From positions 56,992-120,991 of the forward strand of contig CAAGHC010000058.1 in the NCBI GenBank assembly GCA_900769565.1: a stretch of DNA of 64,000 nucleotides, in the 5' to 3' direction. The translations under genes and the position numbers were made by a program. This document shows positions 42,582 to 50,151 of this stretch, piece by piece. This DNA comes from Clostridia bacterium. Its GTDB lineage: Bacteria; Bacillota; Clostridia; Christensenellales; Borkfalkiaceae. A model generated the notes under the pieces. That model searched no databases. It saw only the letters and a program-made list of their open reading frames with translations, and was not told where the DNA came from. Within the stretch, counting starts at the first letter, position 1, and every line of letters begins with the position of its first letter.

Positions 42582-43706
42582 ATGAAAAAAATAGGGATTT
42601 TGGGTGGTACGTTCAATCCCGTGCACGTAGAGCACGTTGCGCTTGCCATAAGTGCGGTGAGCGAATTAGGGCTTGATAAACTGTTGATAATGCCAACTTA
42701 TTTACCACCACATAAAAACGTAATACCAGCCCCTGCAATCGATAGGGTAAATATGTTAAAGATTGCCTTTTCGGGACAGGAAAAAATAGAGATTTCCGAT
42801 TACGAGATTTTAAAAGAAGGTAAAAGTTACACCTATCAAACGGTAGAGCATTTTGCAAGTGACGGCGATACCGAACTGTATTTTATCGTCGGTGGGGATA
42901 TGCTTACTGATTTTAGGACGTGGAAGTATCCCGAAAGGATAATGAAAGCGTGCAACCTTGCCGTTTTTTCAAGGGAAGATTTTTTTACCGATTATAAAAA
43001 GGAAAGAGAATATTTCAGAAAGACTTTTAATAAAGAGTTCGTTAAACTTTCCTACGTTGGCAAGTCTGCATCGTCGACTAAAATTAGGGTTTATAGCGCT
43101 TTTGGGCTTGACGTAAGCAGTTTAACGCCACAAGGGGTTGTAGATTATATTAAAGAGAACAAGTTATATCTCGGGGATAAATACAGTGATTTTATCAAAA
43201 CTCATTTGCCCGAAAAACGCATAAAGCACACAGCAGACGTTGTGATTTCTGCTTTAACCAAGGTTAAAGAGTTGGGGCTTGATAAGGACAAGGTTATGAT
43301 AAGCGCGACGCTTCACGACGTTGCAAAGTATATCGACCCAAAGACGGTTAAGGGTTTTACGCTTGATGGCGAAGTACCTGCGCCCGTAGTCCATCAATAT
43401 TTAGGGGCTTACGTTGCAGAAAACGTTTTGGGTATAACTGACCCCGAAATTTTAGACGCTATTAGATACCACACTTCTGGAAAGCCCGAAATGAGTGCGC
43501 TAGGCAAACTGATATTCGTTGCCGACATGGTTGAAGAAGGGCGAAATTACGACGGGGTGGAAAAACTTCGTGAACTTTTTGAAAAAGAGGACTTTGAGAA
43601 GTGCTTTGTTGAGTGCTTAAAAGAAGAATTTATACATTTATTAAACAAAAAACAATACGTATATCGCAAAACAATCGACGCTTTTGCCTATTACGTAAAA
43701 AATTAA
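42582..43706 (+). CDS. nadD: NadD-YqeK fusion (adenylyltransferase plus HD hydrolase)
   Basis: This 374-aa protein joins two usually separate neighbours. Residues 1-195 are nicotinate-nucleotide adenylyltransferase (G-G-T-F-N-P-V-H-V-E-H, P-P-H-K-N, S-S-T-K-I-R), which makes deamido-NAD. Residues 196-374 are a YqeK-type HD phosphohydrolase with H216, H245-D246 (T-L-H-D-V-A-K), Y-H-T-S-G and V-A-D-M-V-E. YqeK proteins hydrolyse Ap4A-like dinucleotides. No stop or frameshift separates the halves. rsfS follows 15 bp later, as yqeK-rsfS do in Bacillus. Confidence 0.92.
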   Translation: MKKIGILGGTFNPVHVEHVALAISAVSELGLDKLLIMPTYLPPHKNVIPAPAIDRVNMLKIAFSGQEKIEISDYEILKEGKSYTYQTVEHFASDGDTELYFIVGGDMLTDFRTWKYPERIMKACNLAVFSREDFFTDYKKEREYFRKTFNKEFVKLSYVGKSASSTKIRVYSAFGLDVSSLTPQGVVDYIKENKLYLGDKYSDFIKTHLPEKRIKHTADVVISALTKVKELGLDKDKVMISATLHDVAKYIDPKTVKGFTLDGEVPAPVVHQYLGAYVAENVLGITDPEILDAIRYHTSGKPEMSALGKLIFVADMVEEGRNYDGVEKLRELFEKEDFEKCFVECLKEEFIHLLNKKQYVYRKTIDAFAYYVKN

Positions 43707-43720
43707 AGGAAAGGAATATT

Positions 43721-44062
43721 ATGACAGCAAAAGAATTTGCAGAAAAGATTTGTAAGGTTTTATCTGACCGTAAGGCGGAAGATATCGTGTGCATTGACGT
43801 TAAGGACAAGACTGCGGTTGCAGATTACTACGTTGTAGCAAGCGGAAGGTCTATGACCCAAACGCGTGCTTTGATTGAACACGTTGAAGAAGAAATGGAT
43901 AAAATCGGCGTTGCGCCCGTTCGTAGAGAAGGGGTTAGGGAAGGCCGTTGGGCAGTACTTGATTATGCAGACGTAATCGTGCATATTTTTAACGACGAAA
44001 CTAGACTTTTCTATCATTTAGAAAGTCTTTGGGGCGACGAGAAAAATACCGTTAAGTTTTAA
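43721..44062 (+). CDS. rsfS: ribosome silencing factor RsfS
   Basis: This binds ribosomal protein L14 and blocks subunit joining when nutrients are short. The 113-aa product has D-V-K-D-K-T-A-V-A-D-Y-Y-V-V-A-S-G-R-S and W-A-V-L-D-Y-A-D-V-I-V-H-I-F, both typical. ATG 43721 has AAGGAAAGGA before it; the frame's earlier start lies within the nadD-yqeK gene. The pair order is standard. Confidence 0.95.
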   Translation: MTAKEFAEKICKVLSDRKAEDIVCIDVKDKTAVADYYVVASGRSMTQTRALIEHVEEEMDKIGVAPVRREGVREGRWAVLDYADVIVHIFNDETRLFYHLESLWGDEKNTVKF

Positions 44063-44114
44063 TTTTTTAGATAGGTTTTTAAGGAAAAATCTATCGAGCA
44101 AAGTTAGTTAAAAG

Positions 44115-44372
44115 TTAAGATATTTTTCTAACGTAAATTCTGTCCACCTTTTCGGGGTCAATTTCTATACTTCTGACGGGTCGTGGTTTTCGCACGGGCT
44201 TTTTAACCGTTTGCGTTTTGTTTTCGGGTTTTTCTTGGACTTGGGTTTTATGAGGTTTAATTTTTAAGCCCGAAACCAACGCCTTTACACCAAGCACTAA
44301 AACCATAGAGAGAACGAATAGCCCGAAAGTCGATAAAAAACCGAGAATGAACGACAATAAAAAATTATCCAT
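44115..44372 (-). CDS. hypothetical single-span membrane protein
   Basis: This 85-aa protein has one N-terminal transmembrane helix (residues about 5-32) and a basic, Lys/Pro/Arg-rich cytosolic tail. No family is recognised. A weak AGGTGA lies before the ATG. It is convergent with rsfS and divergent from the DeoC-like gene at 44466. Confidence 0.55.
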   Translation of the reverse strand: MDNFLLSFILGFLSTFGLFVLSMVLVLGVKALVSGLKIKPHKTQVQEKPENKTQTVKKPVRKPRPVRSIEIDPEKVDRIYVRKIS

Positions 44373-44465
44373 AAATCACCTTAAACTCAATTTATCATAA
44401 AAGGAAGGCAAATTAGTGGTGGAATTTGATGATAAATGGTTTATTTTGAAAGTAAGGGGAGGAAT

Positions 44466-45461
44466 ATGTTCGGTAATAAAGATACTAACAAGATAGAAAA
44501 TAAGGAACAATCGACTGATTTGGTAAAAGTTGAAAGCAAGGAAATTATTATACCCGAAGAAAATCAGGTTATGGTTACTAACGGGGATATAGTTAATGAA
44601 GTTCAAGCAGTAAATCAAACGGGTTTAGTTAAAGTTAAAAAGAATAAAGTTAAAAAAACAAACAAGAAGAACGAGGTGGAAGAGGACGTTATTGACTTTT
44701 CCGATTTTGTTGAGCTTGCAAAACTCATGGACACGTCCGTTGCTAAACTTAAAGATGAGTTCATGCTTTTTAATATTAGAAAACTCATGAGTCGTATGGG
44801 CAAAGTTGTTGTAAGGTTTAACGTGACGGATGCCGAGTTTGAAAGGTTGTTTTTAAACTCTTCGGCGTTAGAAGTGAAAGAAATTTTAGTTTCACCTATA
44901 TACTTACCCGCATGTGAAAGGCTTGTGAAAAAATACAAGTTGGAAAACCCAGAAGTTAGTACGATTATCGACTTTCCGTTTGGTGAAAGTTCGTTTAAGA
45001 GTAAGATTAACGACTTAAAAGAGAGTGCTAGAAAAGGCGTAGATGCTATAACCGTTATGATACCGAATATGCTCAATTCTAGCGAGATGGTAAAGGTTTT
45101 TAAAAAGCAGGTTAAAAAAATCGGGCGTTTATATAAAAAGGGCTCTGGCATTGCGCTTAATGCAAGCGATTTGAGTGAAGAGCAGATTAAACGTGCAATT
45201 AAAATTACTGCACGTACTAAACTTTCCTTTATAACCTTTGCTTTTGGCGAGGCGACGCTTGAAGAATTGAAAGCCAAGATTAATGTTGTAAATAAATATA
45301 AAGGCAATAAGAAAATATACGTTTTGGCTAACGTTGATAGGGCAGAGGCGGTTATGGAATTATTCAAATTAAAAGTGGATAAAATTCTCACGCCGTACGC
45401 TGATGCTATCGGGCAGGAATTAGTTGAGCGTTTCAAGGTTAAAAGTGTAAAATTAGTATAA
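44466..45461 (+). CDS. DeoC-like TIM-barrel protein with degenerate active site
   Basis: This 332-aa protein has a disordered Lys/Glu-rich N-terminus (residues 1-95) and a C-terminal half that aligns by eye with deoxyribose-phosphate aldolase: I-I-D-F-P-F-G-E-S-S-F-K-S-K matches the F-P-x-G..K region, and G-V-D-A-I-T-V-M-I-P matches G-A-D-E-I-D. The Schiff-base lysine strand (K-T-S-T-G-F in DeoC) reads F-I-T-F-A-F-G here, so aldolase activity is unlikely. ATG 44466 has GGGGAGG before it; the earlier in-frame start at 44436 lacks a site. Its role is unknown. Confidence 0.6.
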   Translation: MFGNKDTNKIENKEQSTDLVKVESKEIIIPEENQVMVTNGDIVNEVQAVNQTGLVKVKKNKVKKTNKKNEVEEDVIDFSDFVELAKLMDTSVAKLKDEFMLFNIRKLMSRMGKVVVRFNVTDAEFERLFLNSSALEVKEILVSPIYLPACERLVKKYKLENPEVSTIIDFPFGESSFKSKINDLKESARKGVDAITVMIPNMLNSSEMVKVFKKQVKKIGRLYKKGSGIALNASDLSEEQIKRAIKITARTKLSFITFAFGEATLEELKAKINVVNKYKGNKKIYVLANVDRAEAVMELFKLKVDKILTPYADAIGQELVERFKVKSVKLV

Positions 45462-45512
45462 AATCACTTTACAAAATTAAATTTTAGCAATATAATAAAA
45501 TCAATAATATAA

Positions 45513-45684
45513 TTCTTCGGGGCGGGGCGCAATTCCCCACCGGCAGTAAAGTCTGCGAGCCAAGTTTTTGGTATGATTAGGTGCAATTCCTAAACCGACG
45601 GTATAGTCCGGATGGTAGAAGATAATATAAGGCATTTTTTGCGCTTGTTTTTCGCCCCGAAAATATAATTTCGAGGCGTTTTTT
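45513..45684 (+). promoter_or_regulatory. FMN riboswitch (RFN element) with terminator abutting ATG
   Basis: The RFN aptamer (about 45513-45632) has G-G-G-G-C-G-G-G-G, A-T-T-C-C-C-C-A-C-C-G-G-C, G-C-G-A-G-C-C and the T-C-C-G-G-A-T-G-G-T-A-G-A-A-G end. A 10-position stem (45653-45662 with 45669-45678, one mismatch) then T6 runs directly into the ribU start codon at 45685. The only plausible ribosome site (GAGG, 45673-45676) is inside the 3' arm, so FMN could block both transcription and translation. Confidence 0.93.
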
Positions 45685-46221
45685 ATGGTTACTAACACTA
45701 AAAGAATTGTAGGTACGGCAATGTTTTCGGCACTAGCATACGTTGTTTCCTTTTTGGAATTTCCCATTTTCCCCGCTGCGCCGTTTTTAAAGCTTGATTT
45801 TTCGGCTGTGTTTATTGCGTTGTCAGCGTTTATTTTCGGGCCGATATTCGGCGTGGCAACTTGTGGCGTAAAGGAATTTTTATGCTTTTTAACCAAGTCT
45901 TCTACGGGTGGCGTGGGCGAGATTGCTAACTTTCTAGTAATAGTCGGCTACATAATTATCCCTGCAACCGTGTATTGCTACAAAAAGGGATTTAAGACGG
46001 TTGTAATTACCCTTTCAATCGGGTGTTTGGTACAAGTTGGGCTTTCGCTCTTCGTTAATAGATACGTAAATTTTCCACTTTTTATGGGCGACCAAGCAGT
46101 AGTGGTGTTTAATAGTTTATGGTATTTCGTGTTACTGTTTAATCTAATTAAGTCGGTTTCAATAAGCGTGGTTACAATTTTACTTTATAAACGAGTTTCA
46201 AAACTTATTAAAAGATTTTAA
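45685..46221 (+). CDS. ribU: riboflavin ECF transporter substrate subunit RibU
   Basis: This 178-aa membrane protein is the riboflavin-binding S component of an ECF transporter. About six transmembrane segments are visible, with the RibU-like P-I-F-P-A-A-P-F-L-K-L-D-F-S near the N-terminus (residues 28-41) and K-S-S-T-G-G-V-G-E-I-A-N-F near 80. The FMN riboswitch directly upstream confirms the substrate. The energising ATPases are not in this window. No terminator separates it from tsaE, which has its own promoter. Confidence 0.93.
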   Translation: MVTNTKRIVGTAMFSALAYVVSFLEFPIFPAAPFLKLDFSAVFIALSAFIFGPIFGVATCGVKEFLCFLTKSSTGGVGEIANFLVIVGYIIIPATVYCYKKGFKTVVITLSIGCLVQVGLSLFVNRYVNFPLFMGDQAVVVFNSLWYFVLLFNLIKSVSISVVTILLYKRVSKLIKRF

Positions 46222-46250
46222 TTTACAAACGGTAAATAAAGGTTTATAAT
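46222..46250 (+). promoter_or_regulatory. tsaE promoter, leaderless architecture
   Basis: TTTACA at 46222-46227, a 17-bp spacer, TATAAT at 46245-46250, then 6 nt to ATG 46257; no ribosome site. Confidence 0.75.
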
Positions 46251-46256
46251 AAAAGT

Positions 46257-46652
46257 ATGGAAAAAATTTCTTGCAGTCAAAAGGAAACGGAAAAAATCGC
46301 TTTCGAATACGCTAAAACCTTAAATAAAGGGGACGTAGTGTTGCTTTCTGGCGATATGGGCGCAGGCAAAACGCACTTCGTTAAGGGCGTTGCCGAGTAT
46401 TTTGGGTTAGACGGTGTAACTAGCCCTACGTATGCCTATCTTAACGTTTACGGGGACTTTATTTATCACTACGACTGTTATAGGTTGAGCGACGGGGAAG
46501 ACGCTGAAAGGCTTGGGCTTACCGATTACTTTAACGGTGATAATATCTGCTTAATAGAGTGGGCGGAAAATATTGAGGACGTTTTGCCCGAAAAGGTTAA
46601 GACTGTAAAAATTTTAAAAATTGACCAAGATAAGAGAAAGATAATTTTATGA
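46257..46652 (+). CDS. tsaE: tRNA t6A synthesis ATPase TsaE
   Basis: TsaE works with TsaB and TsaD to make threonylcarbamoyladenosine-37 in tRNA. The 131-aa P-loop ATPase has S-G-D-M-G-A-G-K-T-H near residue 32, S-P-T-Y-A-Y, and H-Y-D-C-Y-R-L. It starts the tsaE-tsaB-rimI run, with overlapping stop and start codons to tsaB (ATGA). Confidence 0.95.
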   Translation: MEKISCSQKETEKIAFEYAKTLNKGDVVLLSGDMGAGKTHFVKGVAEYFGLDGVTSPTYAYLNVYGDFIYHYDCYRLSDGEDAERLGLTDYFNGDNICLIEWAENIEDVLPEKVKTVKILKIDQDKRKIIL

Positions 46653-47257
46653 ACTATTTAGCAATAGATACTAGTGGTAAAAACCTTACCGTAATAATAA
46701 ATAAAAACGGGGAAGTGTTTAAGTATTCAGATGCAGAGTGCGGTGTAAATCATTCTACCGAATTGATGCCCAAAGTTGAAGAACTTTTGGGAACAGCAAA
46801 CTTTGACTTAAATGATGCCGACTTTTTTGCGTGCGTCGTTGGCGCTGGCTCGTTTACGGGTATAAGGATAGGCGTTGCAACGGTCAAGGCGCTTTGCTTT
46901 GCTTTTTCTAAACCCTGCCTTGCAATCACTTCTTTCGATACGCTTTCATATAATAAGACCGACGGAAAAGTTTTAGCGGTAATAGACGCAAAACACAACG
47001 GTTTTTACGTTTGCGGTTATCAAGATGAAAAGGTTATTTTGCCACCTGCATATCTAATGCGCGATAGCGTTACTGAACTTGCGAAAGAATATAAAATAGT
47101 TGCAATAGCGCCTATCGACGGTTTTGACGTGGAAGTAGTTTCTGTCGTGGACGGATTTGTTAAGGCGATAGAAGGAAAACTTGATTTAGTAACTTCAAAT
47201 ATAGAAGCGCTTACGCCCCTATACGTTAGGAAGAGCCAAGCGGAGGAAGGAAGATGA
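46649..47257 (+). CDS. tsaB: tRNA t6A synthesis protein TsaB
   Basis: This 202-aa ASKHA-fold protein partners TsaD. It has L-A-I-D-T-S-G-K, N-H-S-T-E-L-M-P, and G-A-G-S-F-T-G-I-R-I-G-V-A-T-V-K. The start overlaps tsaE by 4 bp and its end overlaps rimI by 4 bp. TsaD is outside the window. Confidence 0.95.
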   Translation: MNYLAIDTSGKNLTVIINKNGEVFKYSDAECGVNHSTELMPKVEELLGTANFDLNDADFFACVVGAGSFTGIRIGVATVKALCFAFSKPCLAITSFDTLSYNKTDGKVLAVIDAKHNGFYVCGYQDEKVILPPAYLMRDSVTELAKEYKIVAIAPIDGFDVEVVSVVDGFVKAIEGKLDLVTSNIEALTPLYVRKSQAEEGR

Positions 47258-47682
47258 CCTTTTATCCTATAACGAAAGAGAGCGTGGACGTTATACTCGA
47301 TATAAACTCTGAATTTTCAGACGGTTGGAATAAGGCAATGCTAATTTCCGGCTTTGACGGTGGACGGTTTTTTATTTTGGGCGCTAAAGTTAACGAGCAA
47401 ACGGTAGGATATATTTCTTATTCTGTTGCGTGCGACGAGGCGGATATTGAAAGCGTGGTTGTAAAAAACGAGTTTAGAAGAAGGGGTATAGCATACGCAT
47501 TAGTTCAACAGGCAGAACAATCTCTTAAGGGAAAAGGGGTAAAAAAACTCTTTTTAGAAGTTCGGGAAAACAACCTTAGTGCTAGGTCGCTTTACCAAAA
47601 GTCGGGCTTTATTGACCTTTCCGTTAGAAAGAAGTATTATCCCGACGGCGAAAACGCAGTCGTGATGGTAAAGGAGTTATAA
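47254..47682 (+). CDS. rimI: ribosomal-protein-alanine N-acetyltransferase RimI
   Basis: This 142-aa GNAT acetyltransferase acetylates the N-terminus of S18 by family assignment. It shows E-S-V-V-V-K-N-E-F-R-R-R-G-I-A and E-V-R-E-N-N-L-S-A-R-S-L-Y-Q-K-S-G-F, typical of acetyl-CoA and substrate sites. Its neighbours tsaE and tsaB are the usual context. An AAGGAG at 47671-47676 inside its end serves the next gene. Confidence 0.93.
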   Translation: MTFYPITKESVDVILDINSEFSDGWNKAMLISGFDGGRFFILGAKVNEQTVGYISYSVACDEADIESVVVKNEFRRRGIAYALVQQAEQSLKGKGVKKLFLEVRENNLSARSLYQKSGFIDLSVRKKYYPDGENAVVMVKEL

Positions 47683-47683
47683 A

Positions 47684-48382
47684 ATAGAATCAGCGGTAGA
47701 TACCACTAAAGATTTGTTATTTTTACACGGCTACCTTGCAGATAAAAATAGTTTCGTCTGTCAATACCCGTTTTTTAACAGGGAATTTAACGTGCATGCG
47801 TTAGACTTTAAGGGTTTCGGCGAAAATAAGGGTATGGAAAAGCCCTATTCACTTGACGATTACGTCTTTGACCTAAAGAAATACATTGACGATAACGGGC
47901 TTAATAAACCTTGCGTTATAGCCCATTCGTTTGGGGCAAGGGTAGTGTTGAAAACCGAGTATCTTTACCCTGAAACGTTTGAAAAAATAGTGCTTACGGG
48001 CGGGGCGGGCTTAAAACCGAGAAAAAGTTTTAAGCGCACGCTGAAACGGGTATTATTTAAAGTACTGAAAAAAGTCCTGCCAAGAAAGTATTTAAGAAGA
48101 TTATATTCACCCGACTATTTGGTTTTAGACGACGTGATGAAAAAAAGTTTTGTCAAAATAGTAGGCGAGCATTTAGACTACACCCTTTCGTCCATCAAAA
48201 CGCCTACCTTAATAGTGTGTGGGAATAAGGATAAAGATACGCCGTTATACATGGCAAAGCGATTAAATAAGGGCTTGCCAAATAGTAAACTATTAATTAT
48301 AAAAGGTGCAGGACATTTTGCCTTTTTAGATAAACCATTCAAATTTAATACGGAGGTAAAGGAGTTTTTACTCTCTAAATAA
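47684..48382 (+). CDS. alpha/beta hydrolase with AUA start
   Basis: This hydrolase has L-F-L-H-G-Y-L-A (oxyanion hole), I-A-H-S-F-G-A-R (nucleophile Ser), C-G-N-K-D-K-D-T (Asp) and G-A-G-H-F-A-F-L (His), a complete triad. The only conventional start in frame is TTG 47714, which would begin right at the oxyanion strand with no ribosome site. AAGGAG at 47671-47676 is 7 nt before ATA 47684, which gives a normal N-terminus and 232 aa. ATA as start codon is thus favoured; a one-base degeneration of an original ATG is the alternative view. The substrate is unknown. Confidence 0.65.
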   Translation: MESAVDTTKDLLFLHGYLADKNSFVCQYPFFNREFNVHALDFKGFGENKGMEKPYSLDDYVFDLKKYIDDNGLNKPCVIAHSFGARVVLKTEYLYPETFEKIVLTGGAGLKPRKSFKRTLKRVLFKVLKKVLPRKYLRRLYSPDYLVLDDVMKKSFVKIVGEHLDYTLSSIKTPTLIVCGNKDKDTPLYMAKRLNKGLPNSKLLIIKGAGHFAFLDKPFKFNTEVKEFLLSK

Positions 48383-48383
48383 A

Positions 48384-50060
48384 ATGTTTCCTATAAGAGT
48401 GGACAGTTTTTCACAACTCTATACGGGTGACCAACTTGTGGTCTATATTGCTTTAAGCGTAATGAATGCAATGCTTTTGTTCTTTGCATCCATGAAGTTT
48501 TTACTTGTTTTGCAACAATGCGGTTATCACGGCAAGCGCTATTTTAAATGGCTTTCAAATAGGGAAACGCCCTATCTTTCAAGGCTAATGCTTTTATGTA
48601 TGCTAGGCTTTTTATTCTTTTGCGTACTAAACATGTGTTTTGAAGCAATGGTAGGCGAAACGATAGCATCTTACTTTGGGTTTATCTCATACGTGCTTTT
48701 TACCAGTATGTATATAAAAACTGAAAGTAGCGTAAATGCAAAAGTACCACTCAAAAAAACCAAGCGTTTGGTTCGACTTTGCGTAACCTACGTTATCACG
48801 CTTTTGGCGTTTACTTTCGGGCTTATCACTCTGCTTAACTTTTTAGCGTTTAAGATTAACGACGAAGTAATTGCAATACTTCGCTTTTCGCTAATATGCG
48901 CTACGCCTATATTAACACCTTACTTGCTATTCGTCGCTTACTGCATTAACGAACCGTTTGAACACGTGCGCAGAAAGAGTTTTATGAAAAAAGCATCGTT
49001 AAAATTAAATTCTACCGACGTTTTGAAAATAGGCATAACGGGTAGTTACGGAAAGACTAGCGTAAAGGAAATTTTAAAAACCATACTTTCGCAAAAGTAT
49101 AGGGTTTTAGCCACGCCAGGGTCTTACAATACGCCACTTGGGATTGCAATTACCGTAAAGAGTTTAGATAGTACGCACGACGTTTTTATTGCCGAAATGG
49201 GCGCGAGAAGCAAGGGTGACATAAAGGAACTTGCATCACTAGTAAAACCTAAATACGGCGTAATTACGGGCGTAAATAATCAGCATTTAGAAACTTTTGG
49301 CTCATTAGAAAATACCGTTCAAACCAAGTATGAATTATTTGAGAACTTGGCTAATGACGGGGTGGGATTTTTCTCATCCGATAATGAAAAGTCGGTAGAA
49401 CTGTACGGGCGCTTTGACAAGGAAAAATATCTAGCAGGCGCTAGTGGTGAAGACAATTTGGTTTGGGCAACCGACGTTAAAACAGACGTAAGGGGTATGA
49501 GTTTTACCTTAAACGTTAAGGGAGAAGAACCCGTTTCTTGCACCACGGTGCTTTTAGGTAAACATAGCGTTAAAAATATCTGCCTTGCATCGGCTGTTGC
49601 ATACAAAATAGGCTTGACGCCAACCGAAATAGCAGAAGGTATAAACAGAATACAATCGGTAGGACATAGGCTAGAACTTATGCCCAACAATAAAAATATT
49701 GTAATAATAGACGACAGCTACAATTCTAACGTAGACGGGGTTAACGCCGCTATGGAAGTATTAGATACTTTTGACGGCAGAAAGATAGTTTTAACACCTG
49801 GATTAGTAGAGCTTGGCAAAATGGAAAACGTTGCGAACATGGAAATGGGCAAAACGCTAGCAAAGCACGCTGATATGGTAATAGTTATCGGTAAGCACAA
49901 TGCAGAAATGCTTATTAACGGCTTGCTTGACGGCGGTATGGCTAGAGAAAACATTAAGTTTGCAAAGTCGCTTAATAAAGGTAACGAGATTTTGAACGGA
50001 ATAATCAAGGAAGGGGACGTGGTTCTATTTGAAAACGACCTTCCGGATAACTACAACTAA
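48384..50060 (+). CDS. murF: MurF-type Mur ligase with N-terminal membrane domain
   Basis: This 558-aa protein couples about 200 residues with five predicted transmembrane segments to a complete Mur ligase. The ligase part starts near residue 215 with T-G-S-Y-G-K-T-S, followed by E-M-G-A-R, G-V-N-N-Q-H-L-E-T-F, and G-H-R-L-E. These fit UDP-MurNAc-tripeptide-D-Ala-D-Ala ligase. ddl follows, as expected, making its D-Ala-D-Ala substrate. The membrane domain would tether the last cytosolic precursor step to the membrane, near MraY. It starts 1 bp after the hydrolase gene. Confidence 0.88.
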   Translation: MFPIRVDSFSQLYTGDQLVVYIALSVMNAMLLFFASMKFLLVLQQCGYHGKRYFKWLSNRETPYLSRLMLLCMLGFLFFCVLNMCFEAMVGETIASYFGFISYVLFTSMYIKTESSVNAKVPLKKTKRLVRLCVTYVITLLAFTFGLITLLNFLAFKINDEVIAILRFSLICATPILTPYLLFVAYCINEPFEHVRRKSFMKKASLKLNSTDVLKIGITGSYGKTSVKEILKTILSQKYRVLATPGSYNTPLGIAITVKSLDSTHDVFIAEMGARSKGDIKELASLVKPKYGVITGVNNQHLETFGSLENTVQTKYELFENLANDGVGFFSSDNEKSVELYGRFDKEKYLAGASGEDNLVWATDVKTDVRGMSFTLNVKGEEPVSCTTVLLGKHSVKNICLASAVAYKIGLTPTEIAEGINRIQSVGHRLELMPNNKNIVIIDDSYNSNVDGVNAAMEVLDTFDGRKIVLTPGLVELGKMENVANMEMGKTLAKHADMVIVIGKHNAEMLINGLLDGGMARENIKFAKSLNKGNEILNGIIKEGDVVLFENDLPDNYN

Positions 50061-50110
50061 AATCTTTGTAAACAATTAATAAACGGAAAAACGGCTAAAG
50101 ATAAAAATGT

Positions 50111-50147
50111 AAAACACCAAAGCGAAAAAATTTTGCGGAGGTGTTTT
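50111..50147 (+). promoter_or_regulatory. hairpin covering the ddl ribosome site
   Basis: AAAACACC (50111-50118) can pair with GGTGTTTT (50140-50147); a T-run follows, and the GGAGG ribosome site of ddl (50137-50141) is partly in the 3' arm. It could terminate, or block ddl translation. Confidence 0.5.
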
Positions 50148-50151
50148 TTTA

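Noticed and set aside
44615..45436. 273-codon minus-strand frame
   Set aside because: Opposite the DeoC-like gene, which has a strong ribosome site and protein-like composition; the reverse frame is Ser/Leu/Ile-rich antisense.
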